DNA of 64,000 bases from Mycobacterium sp. DL440 (GTDB taxonomy: Bacteria > Actinomycetota > Actinomycetes > Mycobacteriales > Mycobacteriaceae): positions 3,570,804-3,634,803 of the forward strand of contig NZ_CP050191.1 in the NCBI RefSeq assembly GCF_011745145.1. The letters are read 5' to 3'. Below, piece by piece: positions 44,463-53,407 of this stretch. Position 1 is the stretch's first letter, and each line of letters begins with the position of its first letter. A program made the position numbers and the translations under genes. The notes under the pieces are model-generated. The model was given only the letters and a program-made list of their open reading frames with translations, had not been told where the DNA came from and did not search any database.

Positions 44463-46241
44463 CTACTTGGGCCGCTTACCGGCCGTCACTTCGTCGGGGT
44501 ATTCGGGGTAGAAGGGCACGTAACCCTCCTCGCGACCGGCCAGCACGTACAGCGGATCCTTGACGTCGGCGCCGTAGCCCTGTTTTCGCAAGTCGACCTT
44601 CTGACTCTTGAACGTCGAGGTGTGGGCCAGTTCGGAGACGACGCGGACGAACAGCGGCACGGCGTAGGCCGGCAAGTGCCGGGAGAACGCATCAGCGACC
44701 TCCTTGCCGTCGAACTCGTGGTCGGACTTGAGCTGCAATGCAGCCATGCCGGCGCGGCCACCCGCACCGGGCACCTCCACCCCGAACACCGTGCACTCGT
44801 CGACGCCCGCGTGCCCGGCGAGCGCGGCCTCGACCTCGGTGGTGGCCACGTTCTCACCCTTCCACCGGAACGTGTCACCGAGCCGGTCGGCGAATGCGGC
44901 GTGGCCCAGGCCCTGGGAGCGCATCAGGTCGCCGGTGTTGAACCAGACGTCGCCTTCCTTGAAGGCGTCGCGGACAAGCTTCTTCTCGCTGGCGGCCTTG
45001 TCGGTATAGCCGTCGAACGGCTGCAGCGCATTGATCTTGGACAACATCAGGCCAGGCTCGCCGCGCTTGACCTTGCGCAACCGGCCGTCGGCGCCGCGGG
45101 CGGGTTCGCCGCTGTCGGCGTCGTATTCGACGAAGGCGACCGGGCTCGGGCAGATGCCGGTGGACTTCGACACGTTGAAGACGTTGACGAAGGCGGTGTT
45201 GCCCTCGCTGGCCGCGTAGAACTCGCACACCCGCGGGATACCGAACCGCTCGGTGAACTCGTCCCAGATAGCCGGGCGCAATCCGTTGCCGACGATGACG
45301 CGAACCTTGTGCGCGCGGTCGGTCGGCTTGGGCGGCTGGTTGAGCAGATACCCGCAGATCTCGCCGATGTAGACGAAGGCGGTCGCGCCGTAGGAGATGA
45401 CCTCGTCCCAGAAGCGGGATGCCGAGAACGACTTGCCGAGTGCCAGCGCCGCACCCGAGTTCAGCGCCGAACCGACCGAGACGGTCAGGGCGTTGTTGTG
45501 GTAGAGCGGCAGGCAGCAGTACAGGGTGTCATCGCTGTGCAGCCGCAGGCCCAGGCCGCCGAATCCGGCCAGGGCGCGCAGCCAGCGGTAGTGCGTCATG
45601 ACGCTGGCCTTGGGCATGCCTGTGGTACCCGAGGTGAAGATGTAGAAAGCCTTGTCCTTGGCCAGGACGGCCGACGCGCTGGCCGGGTTGGTGGTGGGCG
45701 CGGTGGCCGCCAGCCGACGCAGCTCATCGACCGTGATCAGTCCGTTGGCCTCGGCGCCGCATTCGGTGACGTGCTCGATCAGATCGGACTCGGCCACCAC
45801 GGCAGCGGCGTTGAGCAGCCCGATGCTGTGGGCCAGCACCTTGCCGCGCTGGTGGTAGTTGAGCATGCCTGCGACGGCGCCGCACTTGACCACCGCCAGC
45901 ATCAGCAGGACGGCATCGGGCGAGTTGCGCAGCATCACCCCGACCACGTCGCCGTGGCCGACGCCTTTGGCGGCGAGGACGGCCGCATACCGGTTGACGG
46001 TCTCGTTGGCCTCGCGGTAGGTGATGCGCTCATCGCCGAACTTGAGGAATACCCGGTCGGCGTACTGGGCGGCCCGCTCCTGGAACACCTTGCCGATCGA
46101 CGTCTTGGCCGTCGGACGGGCCATCATTCCGGTGACGACACCCCGCACGATGACCGGCGCATCCATCAGCAGACCGGGTACCTGGCTGGCGAGGTCGAGT
46201 AGGCCGACGCTGCTCCTGGTGCCCGATTTCTGGTCGGTCAT
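44463..46241 (-). CDS. fadD6: Long-chain fatty acid-CoA ligase / FATP-type
   Basis: 592-residue ATP-dependent acyl-CoA synthetase of the FATP/VLACS branch. P-loop IFTSGTTGMPKASVMTHYRW, YAASEGN, the FNTGDLMRSQGLGHAAFADRLGDTFRWKGENV hinge motifs and the C-terminal PAYAVPLFVRV are present. It activates fatty acids, possibly with uptake. AGGGGGA precedes the ATG. It matches M. tuberculosis fadD6 next to gpgS-folP2. Confidence 0.94.
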   Translation of the reverse strand: MTDQKSGTRSSVGLLDLASQVPGLLMDAPVIVRGVVTGMMARPTAKTSIGKVFQERAAQYADRVFLKFGDERITYREANETVNRYAAVLAAKGVGHGDVVGVMLRNSPDAVLLMLAVVKCGAVAGMLNYHQRGKVLAHSIGLLNAAAVVAESDLIEHVTECGAEANGLITVDELRRLAATAPTTNPASASAVLAKDKAFYIFTSGTTGMPKASVMTHYRWLRALAGFGGLGLRLHSDDTLYCCLPLYHNNALTVSVGSALNSGAALALGKSFSASRFWDEVISYGATAFVYIGEICGYLLNQPPKPTDRAHKVRVIVGNGLRPAIWDEFTERFGIPRVCEFYAASEGNTAFVNVFNVSKSTGICPSPVAFVEYDADSGEPARGADGRLRKVKRGEPGLMLSKINALQPFDGYTDKAASEKKLVRDAFKEGDVWFNTGDLMRSQGLGHAAFADRLGDTFRWKGENVATTEVEAALAGHAGVDECTVFGVEVPGAGGRAGMAALQLKSDHEFDGKEVADAFSRHLPAYAVPLFVRVVSELAHTSTFKSQKVDLRKQGYGADVKDPLYVLAGREEGYVPFYPEYPDEVTAGKRPK

Positions 46242-46334
46242 GCGGTGTCCCCCTGCGCGTTGTTATGGGTCTCGAGATGGCTCTCGTGTGGCCAACACCA
46301 TAGCCGCGCCTGGTAACCGCCGTTACCGCCGGTT

Positions 46335-46895
46335 CTAGGTAACCAGCTCGCACGCCTCGAGCGCGGCGGCGACCTCGTCGACCACGACCAACCGATCCAA
46401 GGCCGCCTCGCTCACGTAACCGGAGGCGACGAGCCCGCGCAACCACTTCAACAAGCCGTCGTAGTGGCCGAACGGGTCGAGCAGCACCACCGGCTTCTCA
46501 TGCATCCCGAGATAGCCCGCCGTCCACGCCTCGAAGAACTCCTCCAGCGTGCCGATGCCACCGGGCAGCGCGATGAACGCGTCGGAGCGGTCCTCCATCT
46601 CCTTCTTGCGTTCCCGCATGGTGTCGGTGACCACGAGTTCAGCGGCGTCCACGTCGGCGAGTTCGCGGTGAACGAGCGCCTTGGGGATCACGCCGACCGT
46701 GTGGCCGTTGCTCGAGCGCGCCGCGCGGGCCACCGCACCCATGGCTGAGACGTTGCCACCGCCGGAGACCAATGTCCATCCGCGCTTGGCGATCGCCACT
46801 CCAACCTCACTGGCCAAGGCCAGCAGCTCGGGATGGGTCGGACCCGAGGCGCAATAGACACACACCGCAAACTCGCGGTCAGATTCACCGGACAC
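46335..46895 (-). CDS. LOG family protein (cytokinin riboside 5'-monophosphate phosphoribohydrolase)
   Basis: 186-residue LONELY GUY-type hydrolase, which releases free base from nucleoside 5'-monophosphates such as N6-modified AMP. Both motifs are present: the PGGxGTxxE signature PGGIGTLEEFFE and the nucleotide-binding SGGGNVSAMG. In M. tuberculosis the equivalent Rv1205 makes cytokinins and is degraded by the Pup-proteasome system. GTG 46895 is chosen because TAGGTT ends 6 nt before it; GTG 46901 is in frame. Confidence 0.93.
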   Translation of the reverse strand: MSGESDREFAVCVYCASGPTHPELLALASEVGVAIAKRGWTLVSGGGNVSAMGAVARAARSSNGHTVGVIPKALVHRELADVDAAELVVTDTMRERKKEMEDRSDAFIALPGGIGTLEEFFEAWTAGYLGMHEKPVVLLDPFGHYDGLLKWLRGLVASGYVSEAALDRLVVVDEVAAALEACELVT

Positions 46896-46901
46896 GCACA
46901 C

Positions 46902-46907
46902 AACCTA
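46902..46907 (-). promoter_or_regulatory. -10 box (TAGGTT) of the LOG gene
   Basis: TANNNT hexamer 6 nt before GTG 46895; predicts a leaderless mRNA and decides the start. Confidence 0.5.
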
Positions 46908-46926
46908 GAGGGTGCCCGTGAACCGC

Positions 46927-46968
46927 CGATGTCGGGTGGGCGATGTCCGTGGGGCGATGTCCGTGGGG
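46927..46968 (+). repeat. Three tandem 14-bp repeats upstream of a TetR gene
   Basis: CGATGTCGGGTGGG (46927-46940, diverged) then two identical CGATGTCCGTGGGG copies (46941-46954, 46955-46968). They lie in the divergent interval between the LOG and TetR genes and could be regulator sites or a small minisatellite. Confidence 0.65.
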
Positions 46969-47041
46969 TGATGGACTCAGCCCACCCGCGCGGGGAGACT
47001 GAACGGAACTCGGAGGACGATCCAGGTGACTGAAGACGGCA

Positions 47042-47731
47042 ATGACTGACAACGATGATCAACCGGCACGGTTGAGCCGCGAGTTCATCCTGGACACCGC
47101 GATCGAGCTGATCGACCGCGAAGGCCTGACCAAGCTGACCATGCGACGGCTGGGCACGGCCTGCGGTGTCGAAGCCATGGCGCTGTACCGCTATGTGCAC
47201 AGCCGAGGCGATCTGCTGACCGGCGTGGTCAGCCACATCGTGGACCGCCTCTACTCCGATCAGCTCGCCGCGCGCCGGCAGGAAGACGGCTGGCAGGACT
47301 TCCTGCTGCGGCTGGGTCATGGCGTGCGGCAGATCGCCCTTGATCATCCCCAGGTGTTCCCGCTGGTGGCGACCGAGGCGCCGGAGGCTCCATGGGTGCG
47401 CCCTCCGCTGCGCAGCCTGCGCTGGATGGAGACCTTCCTGGAGACGCTGATCTCCTACGGGTTCGACGATGAGGCGGCCGTCGCTGCCTACCGGACGTAC
47501 ACCACGTTCCTGGTGGGGCAGTTGCTGCTCGAGGTGTCGGCACGTGGGGTCAGGCTCAGCCCGGACGAGGCGGCTCTCAACGACGAGCCGCGGCCCGATA
47601 CGTCGCTGGCCGACTACCCGAACCTGCGTCGGTTACAACCGAAGCTGGCCGAGGATCACAGCGCCGACGAGTTCGAGGAGGCGTTGGAGGCCCTGCTCGA
47701 CCGCGTCGAAACCTGGCTGAACGGTAATTGA
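47042..47731 (+). CDS. TetR-family regulator with TetR_C domain
   Basis: 229-residue repressor. The HTH covers about residues 10-55 (REFILDTAIELIDREGLTKLTMRRLGTACGVEAMALYRYVHSR in pieces) and the C-terminal ligand domain resembles TetR_C (PF02909), with the core HPQVFPLVATEAPEAPWVRPPLRSL. It is divergent from the LOG gene and upstream of a STAS gene. Its effector and targets are unknown. Confidence 0.88.
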   Translation: MTDNDDQPARLSREFILDTAIELIDREGLTKLTMRRLGTACGVEAMALYRYVHSRGDLLTGVVSHIVDRLYSDQLAARRQEDGWQDFLLRLGHGVRQIALDHPQVFPLVATEAPEAPWVRPPLRSLRWMETFLETLISYGFDDEAAVAAYRTYTTFLVGQLLLEVSARGVRLSPDEAALNDEPRPDTSLADYPNLRRLQPKLAEDHSADEFEEALEALLDRVETWLNGN

Positions 47732-47779
47732 GCCGCGCTGTTTACAACGTAAACCAAGGCGGCTATCCTCGGCTGTACC

Positions 47780-48154
47780 GTGGAATCGAACCAGCACGAT
47801 CACGAGCTGCACTGGATGGCTCGCACCGCACCCGAAGGCCTCATCGTTCAGGTCTTCGGACAGGTGGATGCCCACAACGAATCCACCTGGGAACGCATGC
47901 TCGGCGAGTCGGCGGCCGCCGCTTCCGATGGATCCTTGCTCATCATCGACGGCGGATCCCTGGATTTCATGGGCTGCGGGGCGCTGATCGCCCTGGCCAA
48001 GCAGGCCGTCGAGAGCCTCCAGCAAGGAGTCACCGTGCGGCTCGTCATCACCCAGTCGAGCATCCGGCGAATCATCGTTGAATGCGGTATGGACGACACG
48101 ATCTCGGCGCACCCGGATGTCGATTCGGCGTTGAAAGGCGACTGCCCACCATAG
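47780..48154 (+). CDS. STAS-domain protein (anti-sigma factor antagonist-like)
   Basis: 124-residue single STAS domain: VQVFGQVDAHNESTWERML, SLLIIDGGSLDFMGCGALIALAKQ and VRLVITQSSIRRIIVECGM match the fold of SpoIIAA/RsbV. The phospho-acceptor site (FMDSSGL in SpoIIAA) reads FMGCGAL, so the Asp and the phosphorylatable Ser are replaced by Gly65 and Cys66; regulation by a serine kinase is therefore unlikely. The start is GTG. It lies 10 bp before an ATPase gene on the same strand. Confidence 0.83.
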   Translation: MESNQHDHELHWMARTAPEGLIVQVFGQVDAHNESTWERMLGESAAAASDGSLLIIDGGSLDFMGCGALIALAKQAVESLQQGVTVRLVITQSSIRRIIVECGMDDTISAHPDVDSALKGDCPP

Positions 48155-48164
48155 GATTCGGTGG

Positions 48165-50249
48165 ATGGCTGTCGACTGGGTGCTCGCACCGCGTGACCGC
48201 GCGCTCGACGGCTTGGAGGCGGGCCTGCACGAGCGTTGCGGCGCCGCACTACTGGGCCCCGCCGGGGTGGGCAAGACATCAGTGGCCCGGACCGCGGCCG
48301 AACACCTCGCGCCGGATTTCCGCCGCGTCCTGTGGATCACCGGTACGGAATCGGCTGCGGCAGTTCCCTTTGCGGCGGTCGCGCACCTGATCGACATCCC
48401 CTCGGCGGGCAAGACCGCCGACGTGATGAGCGCAGCACGTGAGACGCTCGGATCCGAGTTGTTGATGGTCGTCGATGACGCGCACCTGCTGGACCGGTTG
48501 TCGGCGGCGCTCGTCTACCAACTCGCCGTGAGCGGCGCGGCCAAACTCATCGTGACCGCATCCGCGGGGGCGCCCAACGACGTCGCGGCATTGTGGGGCG
48601 ACCGGTTGGTGAACCGTGTCGAGATGTCACCGCCGGGCCACGATGACGCCCGGCTGGCTGATCAGGTGGACACGTTTCTCGCCGACCTGCCCGACGACGT
48701 AGCCGCGGTCTTGCGACAGCTAGCAGTGCACGATCCGCTGCCCCTTTCCGATCTGACGGCATTGACCAGCGCCGATGCCGTGCAGGCGGCACAACACGGC
48801 GGCGTGATTCGCATCGACGACGAAGCAGTGCACTGCGTGCATCCGCTGTTCCTGAGCGCCATGCGGGCCACCATCGGCGGGCCCGGTCTGCGCCGGTTGC
48901 GCAACACGGTGGTCCAGCGGTTGTCCACGGCGCCGCGGCCCGGCGTGGTGGACCGGCTGCGGGTGGCGGTGCTGGCCCTCGACAGCGATGTGTCCCTGGC
49001 CGCTGACGAACTCGTCCGCGCGGCCGGCGAGGCGCTGCGGTTGGGCGACCTGGAATTGAGCGAACGGCTGGGGCGGGCCGCGACAGCGTCCGATGGCGAA
49101 TCCAGTGCCGCTTTCACGGGTCTGCTGACATTGGCATACGCGCTGGCCTGGCAGGGCCGCGGTCGCGAGGCCGATGCCGTATTGGGACGCATCGACCCGG
49201 CCGGCCTGTCGGAGGACCAACTGATGGCGTGGGCGCTGCCGCAGGCGGCCAATCAGTTCTGGATGCTGTCAGAACCCGAACGCGCTACAGCGTTCCTGAG
49301 CGCCACCCGCCGGCGGGTATCCACGCCGAGGGCGCAGACCACACTCGACGCCTTGGCAGCGACCTTTGCGATGAATGCCGGTGCGCCACAACGGGCTTTG
49401 GGCCTGGCACTGGAGGTGCTGGCCTCCCCCGCGGCCGATGACACCGCAGTCGGCTGGGCCGGGTCGACAGCGGCGCTGAGTTGCGCACGCCTCGGCGCGT
49501 TCGACCGGGTCGACGCGATGGCCGAGCGCGCACTGACAGCAGGACATCCGGGTCTGTTGCGGTTCACCAGCGGATTCGGCCAAACCACGGCGCTACTGAT
49601 GACCGGACAGCTGGCTCGTGCCGAGGAGTTGGCCCAAACGATCACCGATTTCACGCAGATGCTGCAGCCCGGCCGCGCCGTCGGCGAGGTGTTGATGGCT
49701 GACGTGCTCCTGGTTCGCGGCCAGTTCGATGAGGCGATCACCTTGTTACGCAAGGCGACTGCCGCGTTGGCACCGACGGGGTATTCCTGGGGCCCGTTGG
49801 CCTGGATGCTGCTGGCCCACGCGCTCGGGCAACGGGGCATGCCTGTTGAAGCCGGAAAGGCATTGTCGCGTGCGGAATCCCGGCACGGACTGAAGTCGAT
49901 GCTGTTCGCGCCGGAGTTGGCACTGGCCCGGGCCTGGACCTGCTTTGCTCGCAAAGATTCAGTGGGTGCGGTGACCGCAGCCCGCGACGCTGCCAAAGCA
50001 GCAGAGCGCGGCGAACAATCCGCCGTAATGCTTCGGGCCTTGCATGATGGCGTGCGATTGGGTGATACCCGCGCCGTCGACGGGCTGGCCCGCGTGGATC
50101 TGGATTGCGTATTCGGTGAGCTGACTTCGGACCACGCGCGCGCGTTGGCGGGCGGGGACGGCGCGGCGTTGGCCGATGTCGCTGAGCGGTATCGCGGCGT
50201 CGGGATGCTCGCGGCGGCCGGGGACGCAGACCGTCAGGCATCCGCGTAA
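48165..50249 (+). CDS. LuxR-family (LAL) STAND ATPase lacking the HTH domain
   Basis: 694-residue protein. The N-terminal ATPase has Walker A GPAGVGKTS (about residues 31-39), Walker B LLMVVDDAHLLD and sensor LIVTASAGAP, followed by a winged-helix region and a long array of TPR-like helices to the end. It resembles mycobacterial large LuxR regulators of about 850-900 residues, but stops after GMLAAAGDADRQASA, just where the C-terminal HTH_LuxR would follow. No HTH remnant was seen in the next 90 bp. It may act through the STAS partner or another protein. Confidence 0.8.
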   Translation: MAVDWVLAPRDRALDGLEAGLHERCGAALLGPAGVGKTSVARTAAEHLAPDFRRVLWITGTESAAAVPFAAVAHLIDIPSAGKTADVMSAARETLGSELLMVVDDAHLLDRLSAALVYQLAVSGAAKLIVTASAGAPNDVAALWGDRLVNRVEMSPPGHDDARLADQVDTFLADLPDDVAAVLRQLAVHDPLPLSDLTALTSADAVQAAQHGGVIRIDDEAVHCVHPLFLSAMRATIGGPGLRRLRNTVVQRLSTAPRPGVVDRLRVAVLALDSDVSLAADELVRAAGEALRLGDLELSERLGRAATASDGESSAAFTGLLTLAYALAWQGRGREADAVLGRIDPAGLSEDQLMAWALPQAANQFWMLSEPERATAFLSATRRRVSTPRAQTTLDALAATFAMNAGAPQRALGLALEVLASPAADDTAVGWAGSTAALSCARLGAFDRVDAMAERALTAGHPGLLRFTSGFGQTTALLMTGQLARAEELAQTITDFTQMLQPGRAVGEVLMADVLLVRGQFDEAITLLRKATAALAPTGYSWGPLAWMLLAHALGQRGMPVEAGKALSRAESRHGLKSMLFAPELALARAWTCFARKDSVGAVTAARDAAKAAERGEQSAVMLRALHDGVRLGDTRAVDGLARVDLDCVFGELTSDHARALAGGDGAALADVAERYRGVGMLAAAGDADRQASA

Positions 50250-50329
50250 CACTGGCATCGATGGACCGGATGCAGGTCGCAGGACTATGGACTGACCAAT
50301 CACCGCGCAGCACACACCGAGACCGTACG

Positions 50330-50335
50330 TAGAAT
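50330..50335 (+). promoter_or_regulatory. -10 box (TAGAAT) for the T7SS-like gene
   Basis: Near-consensus hexamer; a start about 7 nt downstream leaves a roughly 29-nt leader with AGGGGGG before the ATG at 50371. Confidence 0.5.
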
Positions 50336-50370
50336 GCGCAGTGAGACCGCACGATCTCCAGGGGGGCTCG

Positions 50371-51255
50371 ATGAACCAGCTTGTCGCCAATACTGGCGCG
50401 ATCACCGGCCTGCAAGGGGTCGTCGGCGGGGTCAGTGAAGACATGAACAACTTCAAGAATGCGTTCTCGGGCCCATCGGACCTCGCATCGAGCCATGGCC
50501 CTATCGGTTCTTTTGTGCAGGGCGCGGTCGGTGGAGCCAACTCATCGCGGGACGGTGCCCTCGGTGCCACCCAGCAAGCCGCCGGCAGGATGGCCGATCT
50601 GCTCGGCCAGGCGTCAAAGGCCTACGATCGCGGCGATCTGAACGCCGCCGAACGACTCAAGGCCCAAGCCGATGCGCTCAGCGGTTCTGGCTCTGCGGCA
50701 TCCACGGGCGGCGGGGCAAGCGGCGCAGGGGCGGGTGGCGGCGCCGACGGCGCGGGCCAGATGATGGGCCAATTCAGCCAGATGGCCGGGCAGATGATGC
50801 AGTCGGTGACCCAGCCACTGCAGGGCCTGAGCCAGGCCATGACGCAGGTGCCGCAGCAGGTCATGCAAGGAGTTCAAGGCATTGTCGAAGCCGCCACTCA
50901 GGCAGCCGGTGGTGGCGGCGACGCTGCGGCCACGGCCGCCGATGTCGGCGGTATGGGAGCCGACGAGGCCATCAAGGCCAACGCCACCGGTCATCAGGGC
51001 CCCGGCGACGGGCCGGGCGAGGGCTCCGACGGCGGCCCGTCGGAGCCGCACGACGGCAAAGACGACAAGAAGGACGACGCCGAGCACCGCAAACACGACG
51101 GTGAATCCGACCGCCGGGCCGAGGCCGGCGCCAGCGCCCTTGGGCACAACGAACAACTGGGCGATCGAGCCTCGGTCGGTGTGCGTCCGGAGGACGGCTA
51201 CGGCGCCGGCGCGGTACCGACCCAGGTCCACAACATCAGCCCACGCCGGCAGTAG
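50371..51255 (+). CDS. Candidate type VII secretion substrate, Gly/Gln-rich
   Basis: 294-residue protein without a Sec signal. The first 100 residues look like a WXG100/EspC-sized helical hairpin, and at its end lies YDRGD (Tyr85-Asp89), a YxxxD/E motif of the kind that marks T7SS substrates. A Gly/Ala-rich stretch (about 103-130), a Met/Gln-rich helical region ([28 protein letters not shown]) and a charged C-terminus ([20 protein letters not shown]) follow. AGGGGGG before the ATG supports the start over the upstream GTG at 50341. No ESX genes are nearby. The 3' end overlaps the ABC-F gene by 20 bp. Confidence 0.68.
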   Translation: MNQLVANTGAITGLQGVVGGVSEDMNNFKNAFSGPSDLASSHGPIGSFVQGAVGGANSSRDGALGATQQAAGRMADLLGQASKAYDRGDLNAAERLKAQADALSGSGSAASTGGGASGAGAGGGADGAGQMMGQFSQMAGQMMQSVTQPLQGLSQAMTQVPQQVMQGVQGIVEAATQAAGGGGDAAATAADVGGMGADEAIKANATGHQGPGDGPGEGSDGGPSEPHDGKDDKKDDAEHRKHDGESDRRAEAGASALGHNEQLGDRASVGVRPEDGYGAGAVPTQVHNISPRRQ

Positions 51256-52858
51256 CGCTCAGCTCGCCGCCTTCCAGCCGCAGCCAGCGGTCAATGCCGA
51301 TCGCCTCCAGGAACCGTTCGTCGTGGCTGACCACCACGAAAGCCCCCTGGTAGGCGTTCAGCGCCGATTCCAGTTGCCTCACGCTGGCCAGGTCCAGGTT
51401 GTTGGTCGGCTCGTCCAACAGCAGTAGCTGAGGCGCGGGTTCGGCGTAGAGCACGCACGCCAGCGTCGCCCGCAGCCGCTCCCCGCCTGACAATGCCGCG
51501 ACCGGCAGGTAGATACGGTCGCCGCGAAACAGGAACTGCGCCAACAGATGCATACGCCGGGTGTGTGACAGGCTCGGCGCGGCGGCCGCCAGACTCTCGG
51601 CCACCGTGCGGTCCTCGACAAGCAGATCCAGCCGCTGCGACAGCGAGGCAATGCGCCCGTCAGCCCGCTGCACCATGCCCGAGTCGGGTTCTAACGCGCC
51701 GTCGATGATCCGCAGCAGGGTTGATTTGCCCGCCCCGTTGGAACCGCTCAGGGCGATGCGCTCCGGACCGCGGATAGAGAAACCAATACCGTTGTCGGCG
51801 AACAGTTTCTGCCCGCCACGGCTGATCTGCAGTCCGTCTCCCGCGAAGACCGTACGCCCCGCAGGCACCACGGTGTCGGGCAGCTCCAGCGCAATCACTT
51901 TGTCATCGCGCAACATTCGTTCGGCTTCGTCGAGCCGGTTGCGCGCATCATCGACCCGCTTGGCGTGCACATCGTCGGCGCGGGCCGCTGATTCCTGTGC
52001 ATCCCGCTTGAGCTTGCCGGCCACGATCTTCGGCAATCCGGCGTCCTTGACGTTGCGCGCCGCAGTCGACGAGCGTCGAGCGGCCCGCTCCCGCGCCTCC
52101 TGCATCTGCCGCTTCTCGCACTTAAGCTGTTGTTCGGCGTTGCGGATATTGCCCTCCGCCACTGACTGCGCAGCCTCAACGGTTTCCTGGTAGGCGGTGA
52201 AATGTCCTCCGTAGAAGATGATTTCGCCGCGGTACAGCTCGGCGATCTGCTCCATCCGGTCCAGAAGCACCCGGTCATGACTGACCACCAGAAGACAGCC
52301 CGCGTAGCCGTCCAGCGCGTCGTACAGCCGGTGCCGGGCATCGCTGTCCAGGTTGTTGGTGGGCTCGTCGAGCAGCAGGACACCCGGCCGCTTCAACAAT
52401 TGGGCAGCCAGCCCCAACGACACCACCTCCCCGCCCGACAGGGTTCCCAATCGGCGGTCCAGAGCGATGCCGCCCAGCCCGAGCCGGTCCAACTGGGCAC
52501 GGGAGCGTTCCTCGACGTCCCAGTCATCGCCGATGGTGGTGAACACCTCCTCGCTGGCATCACCGGCGGCCAAGGCTGCCAATGCATCGAGCACCGGGGA
52601 GATCCCCAGCACCGCTGCGACGGTGAGATCCGCTGTGAACGGCAGGCTTTGGGGTAGATAGCCGACGGCGCCGCCGGTCGTCACCGAACCCGATGAGGGT
52701 CGGTACTCCCTGGCGATCAGCTTGAGCAGCGTGCTCTTTCCGGCGCCGTTGGGGGCCACCAACCCGGTGCGGCCGGGGCCGACGGAAAACGATAGGTCGG
52801 AGAACAGCTCGACATCATCGGGCCAGGAAAACGACAGATGGGAACAGACAATAGACAT
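51236..52858 (-). CDS. ABC-F ATPase, ribosome-protection type
   Basis: 540-residue tandem ABC ATPase without membrane helices. Each half has Walker A ([16 protein letters not shown]), signature LSGGE and Walker [12 protein letters not shown], and the long charged linker ([17 protein letters not shown]) lies between them. ABC-F proteins of this type displace macrolides, lincosamides or similar drugs from the ribosome. From memory the syntenic M. smegmatis gene is in the WhiB7 resistance regulon. GGAG lies 7 nt before the ATG. Its 5' leader holds a small ORF and a hairpin. Confidence 0.88.
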   Translation of the reverse strand: MSIVCSHLSFSWPDDVELFSDLSFSVGPGRTGLVAPNGAGKSTLLKLIAREYRPSSGSVTTGGAVGYLPQSLPFTADLTVAAVLGISPVLDALAALAAGDASEEVFTTIGDDWDVEERSRAQLDRLGLGGIALDRRLGTLSGGEVVSLGLAAQLLKRPGVLLLDEPTNNLDSDARHRLYDALDGYAGCLLVVSHDRVLLDRMEQIAELYRGEIIFYGGHFTAYQETVEAAQSVAEGNIRNAEQQLKCEKRQMQEARERAARRSSTAARNVKDAGLPKIVAGKLKRDAQESAARADDVHAKRVDDARNRLDEAERMLRDDKVIALELPDTVVPAGRTVFAGDGLQISRGGQKLFADNGIGFSIRGPERIALSGSNGAGKSTLLRIIDGALEPDSGMVQRADGRIASLSQRLDLLVEDRTVAESLAAAAPSLSHTRRMHLLAQFLFRGDRIYLPVAALSGGERLRATLACVLYAEPAPQLLLLDEPTNNLDLASVRQLESALNAYQGAFVVVSHDERFLEAIGIDRWLRLEGGELSATAGVG

Positions 52859-52915
52859 GCGGGAACTCCAAGGTGATGCGGGCAGCAGGCACCGCATTGA
52901 GGGACAGGAACGCAG

Positions 52916-52954
52916 AACGAAGAGCCGGGATTACCCGGAGATGACCTCTTCGTT
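52916..52954 (-). promoter_or_regulatory. Attenuator-like hairpin in the ABC-F leader
   Basis: Two nested stems: an outer AACGAAGAG/CTCTTCGTT pair (52946-52954 with 52916-52924) and an inner CCGGG-TAAT-CCCGG (52934-52938 with 52925-52929). The inner loop contains the stop codon of the leader peptide ORF, so a ribosome stalled there would change the fold. No T-tract follows. Confidence 0.55.
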
Positions 52955-52972
52955 GTCCTTGGCTCCCAGCAT
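52931..52972 (-). CDS. 13-residue leader peptide ORF upstream of ABC-F
   Basis: Short ORF MLGAKDNEEVISG ending in TAA inside the attenuator-like hairpin, 72 bp before the ABC-F start. There is no strong SD. Leader peptides are common before drug-inducible ABC-F and Erm genes, where ribosome stalling opens the downstream RBS. Whether this one is translated is untested. Confidence 0.4.
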   Translation of the reverse strand: MLGAKDNEEVISG

Positions 52973-53011
52973 GTTTTCGGCCCACCTCGGTTGACAGCAG
53001 ATGCGTTACCC

Positions 53012-53039
53012 ATAGTACGCACGCGTGCAACCGATTTAA
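53012..53039 (-). promoter_or_regulatory. Candidate promoter of the ABC-F gene
   Basis: -35-like TTAAAT (53039-53034), 16-bp spacer, -10 TACTAT (53017-53012). The predicted start near 53005 leaves a leader of about 147 nt. The AT-rich -35 zone is worth comparing with WhiB7-dependent promoters. Confidence 0.45.
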
Positions 53040-53041
53040 GT

Positions 53042-53407
53042 TCAGAACGTTCCGCGCAGCTGATCCAATTGGCGCCGTTCACGTTTCGTCGGCCGGCCGG
53101 CACCTCGATCTCGAACCGGAACGGCCGCCACGATCTCCTTGGGCGGCGGCGGCGGGCTGCGGTCGATCAGGCACTCGGAGGCCACCGAGGGCCCGACGCG
53201 TTTGGCGATCGGGCGGATGACCTCCACGATCCGGTCACGTCCGTCCAGCCGGACGCGCACCTCGTCACCGGGGCTTACGTGCTGCGCCGGTTTGGCCGGC
53301 ACATTGTTGACCCGGACGTGACCACCCCGGCAGGCGGCCGCCGCCGCGGACCGGGTCTTGGTGATGCGCACGGCCCAGATCCAGCTGTCGACACGGACGG
53401 TGCTCAC
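53042..53407 (-). CDS. S4-domain RNA-binding protein (Hsp15-like)
   Basis: 121-residue protein beginning with an S4 domain (about 1-60: [31 protein letters not shown] in pieces, as in Hsp15/RqcP-type proteins), then a basic Pro-rich tail ([14 protein letters not shown]). Hsp15-like proteins bind stalled 50S subunits carrying peptidyl-tRNA; whether this one does so is inferred. It overlaps the dapE stop by 4 bp and lies directly upstream of the ABC-F ribosome-protection gene. Confidence 0.86.
   Translation of the reverse strand: MSTVRVDSWIWAVRITKTRSAAAAACRGGHVRVNNVPAKPAQHVSPGDEVRVRLDGRDRIVEVIRPIAKRVGPSVASECLIDRSPPPPPKEIVAAVPVRDRGAGRPTKRERRQLDQLRGTF

Noticed and set aside
44346..46202. 618-codon ORF on the plus strand opposite fadD6
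   Set aside because: Antisense shadow; fadD6 on the other strand has full family motifs and an RBS.
50250..50370. Remnant of a LuxR HTH downstream of the 694-residue ATPase
   Set aside because: No HTH-like translation was found in any plus-strand frame before the next gene.
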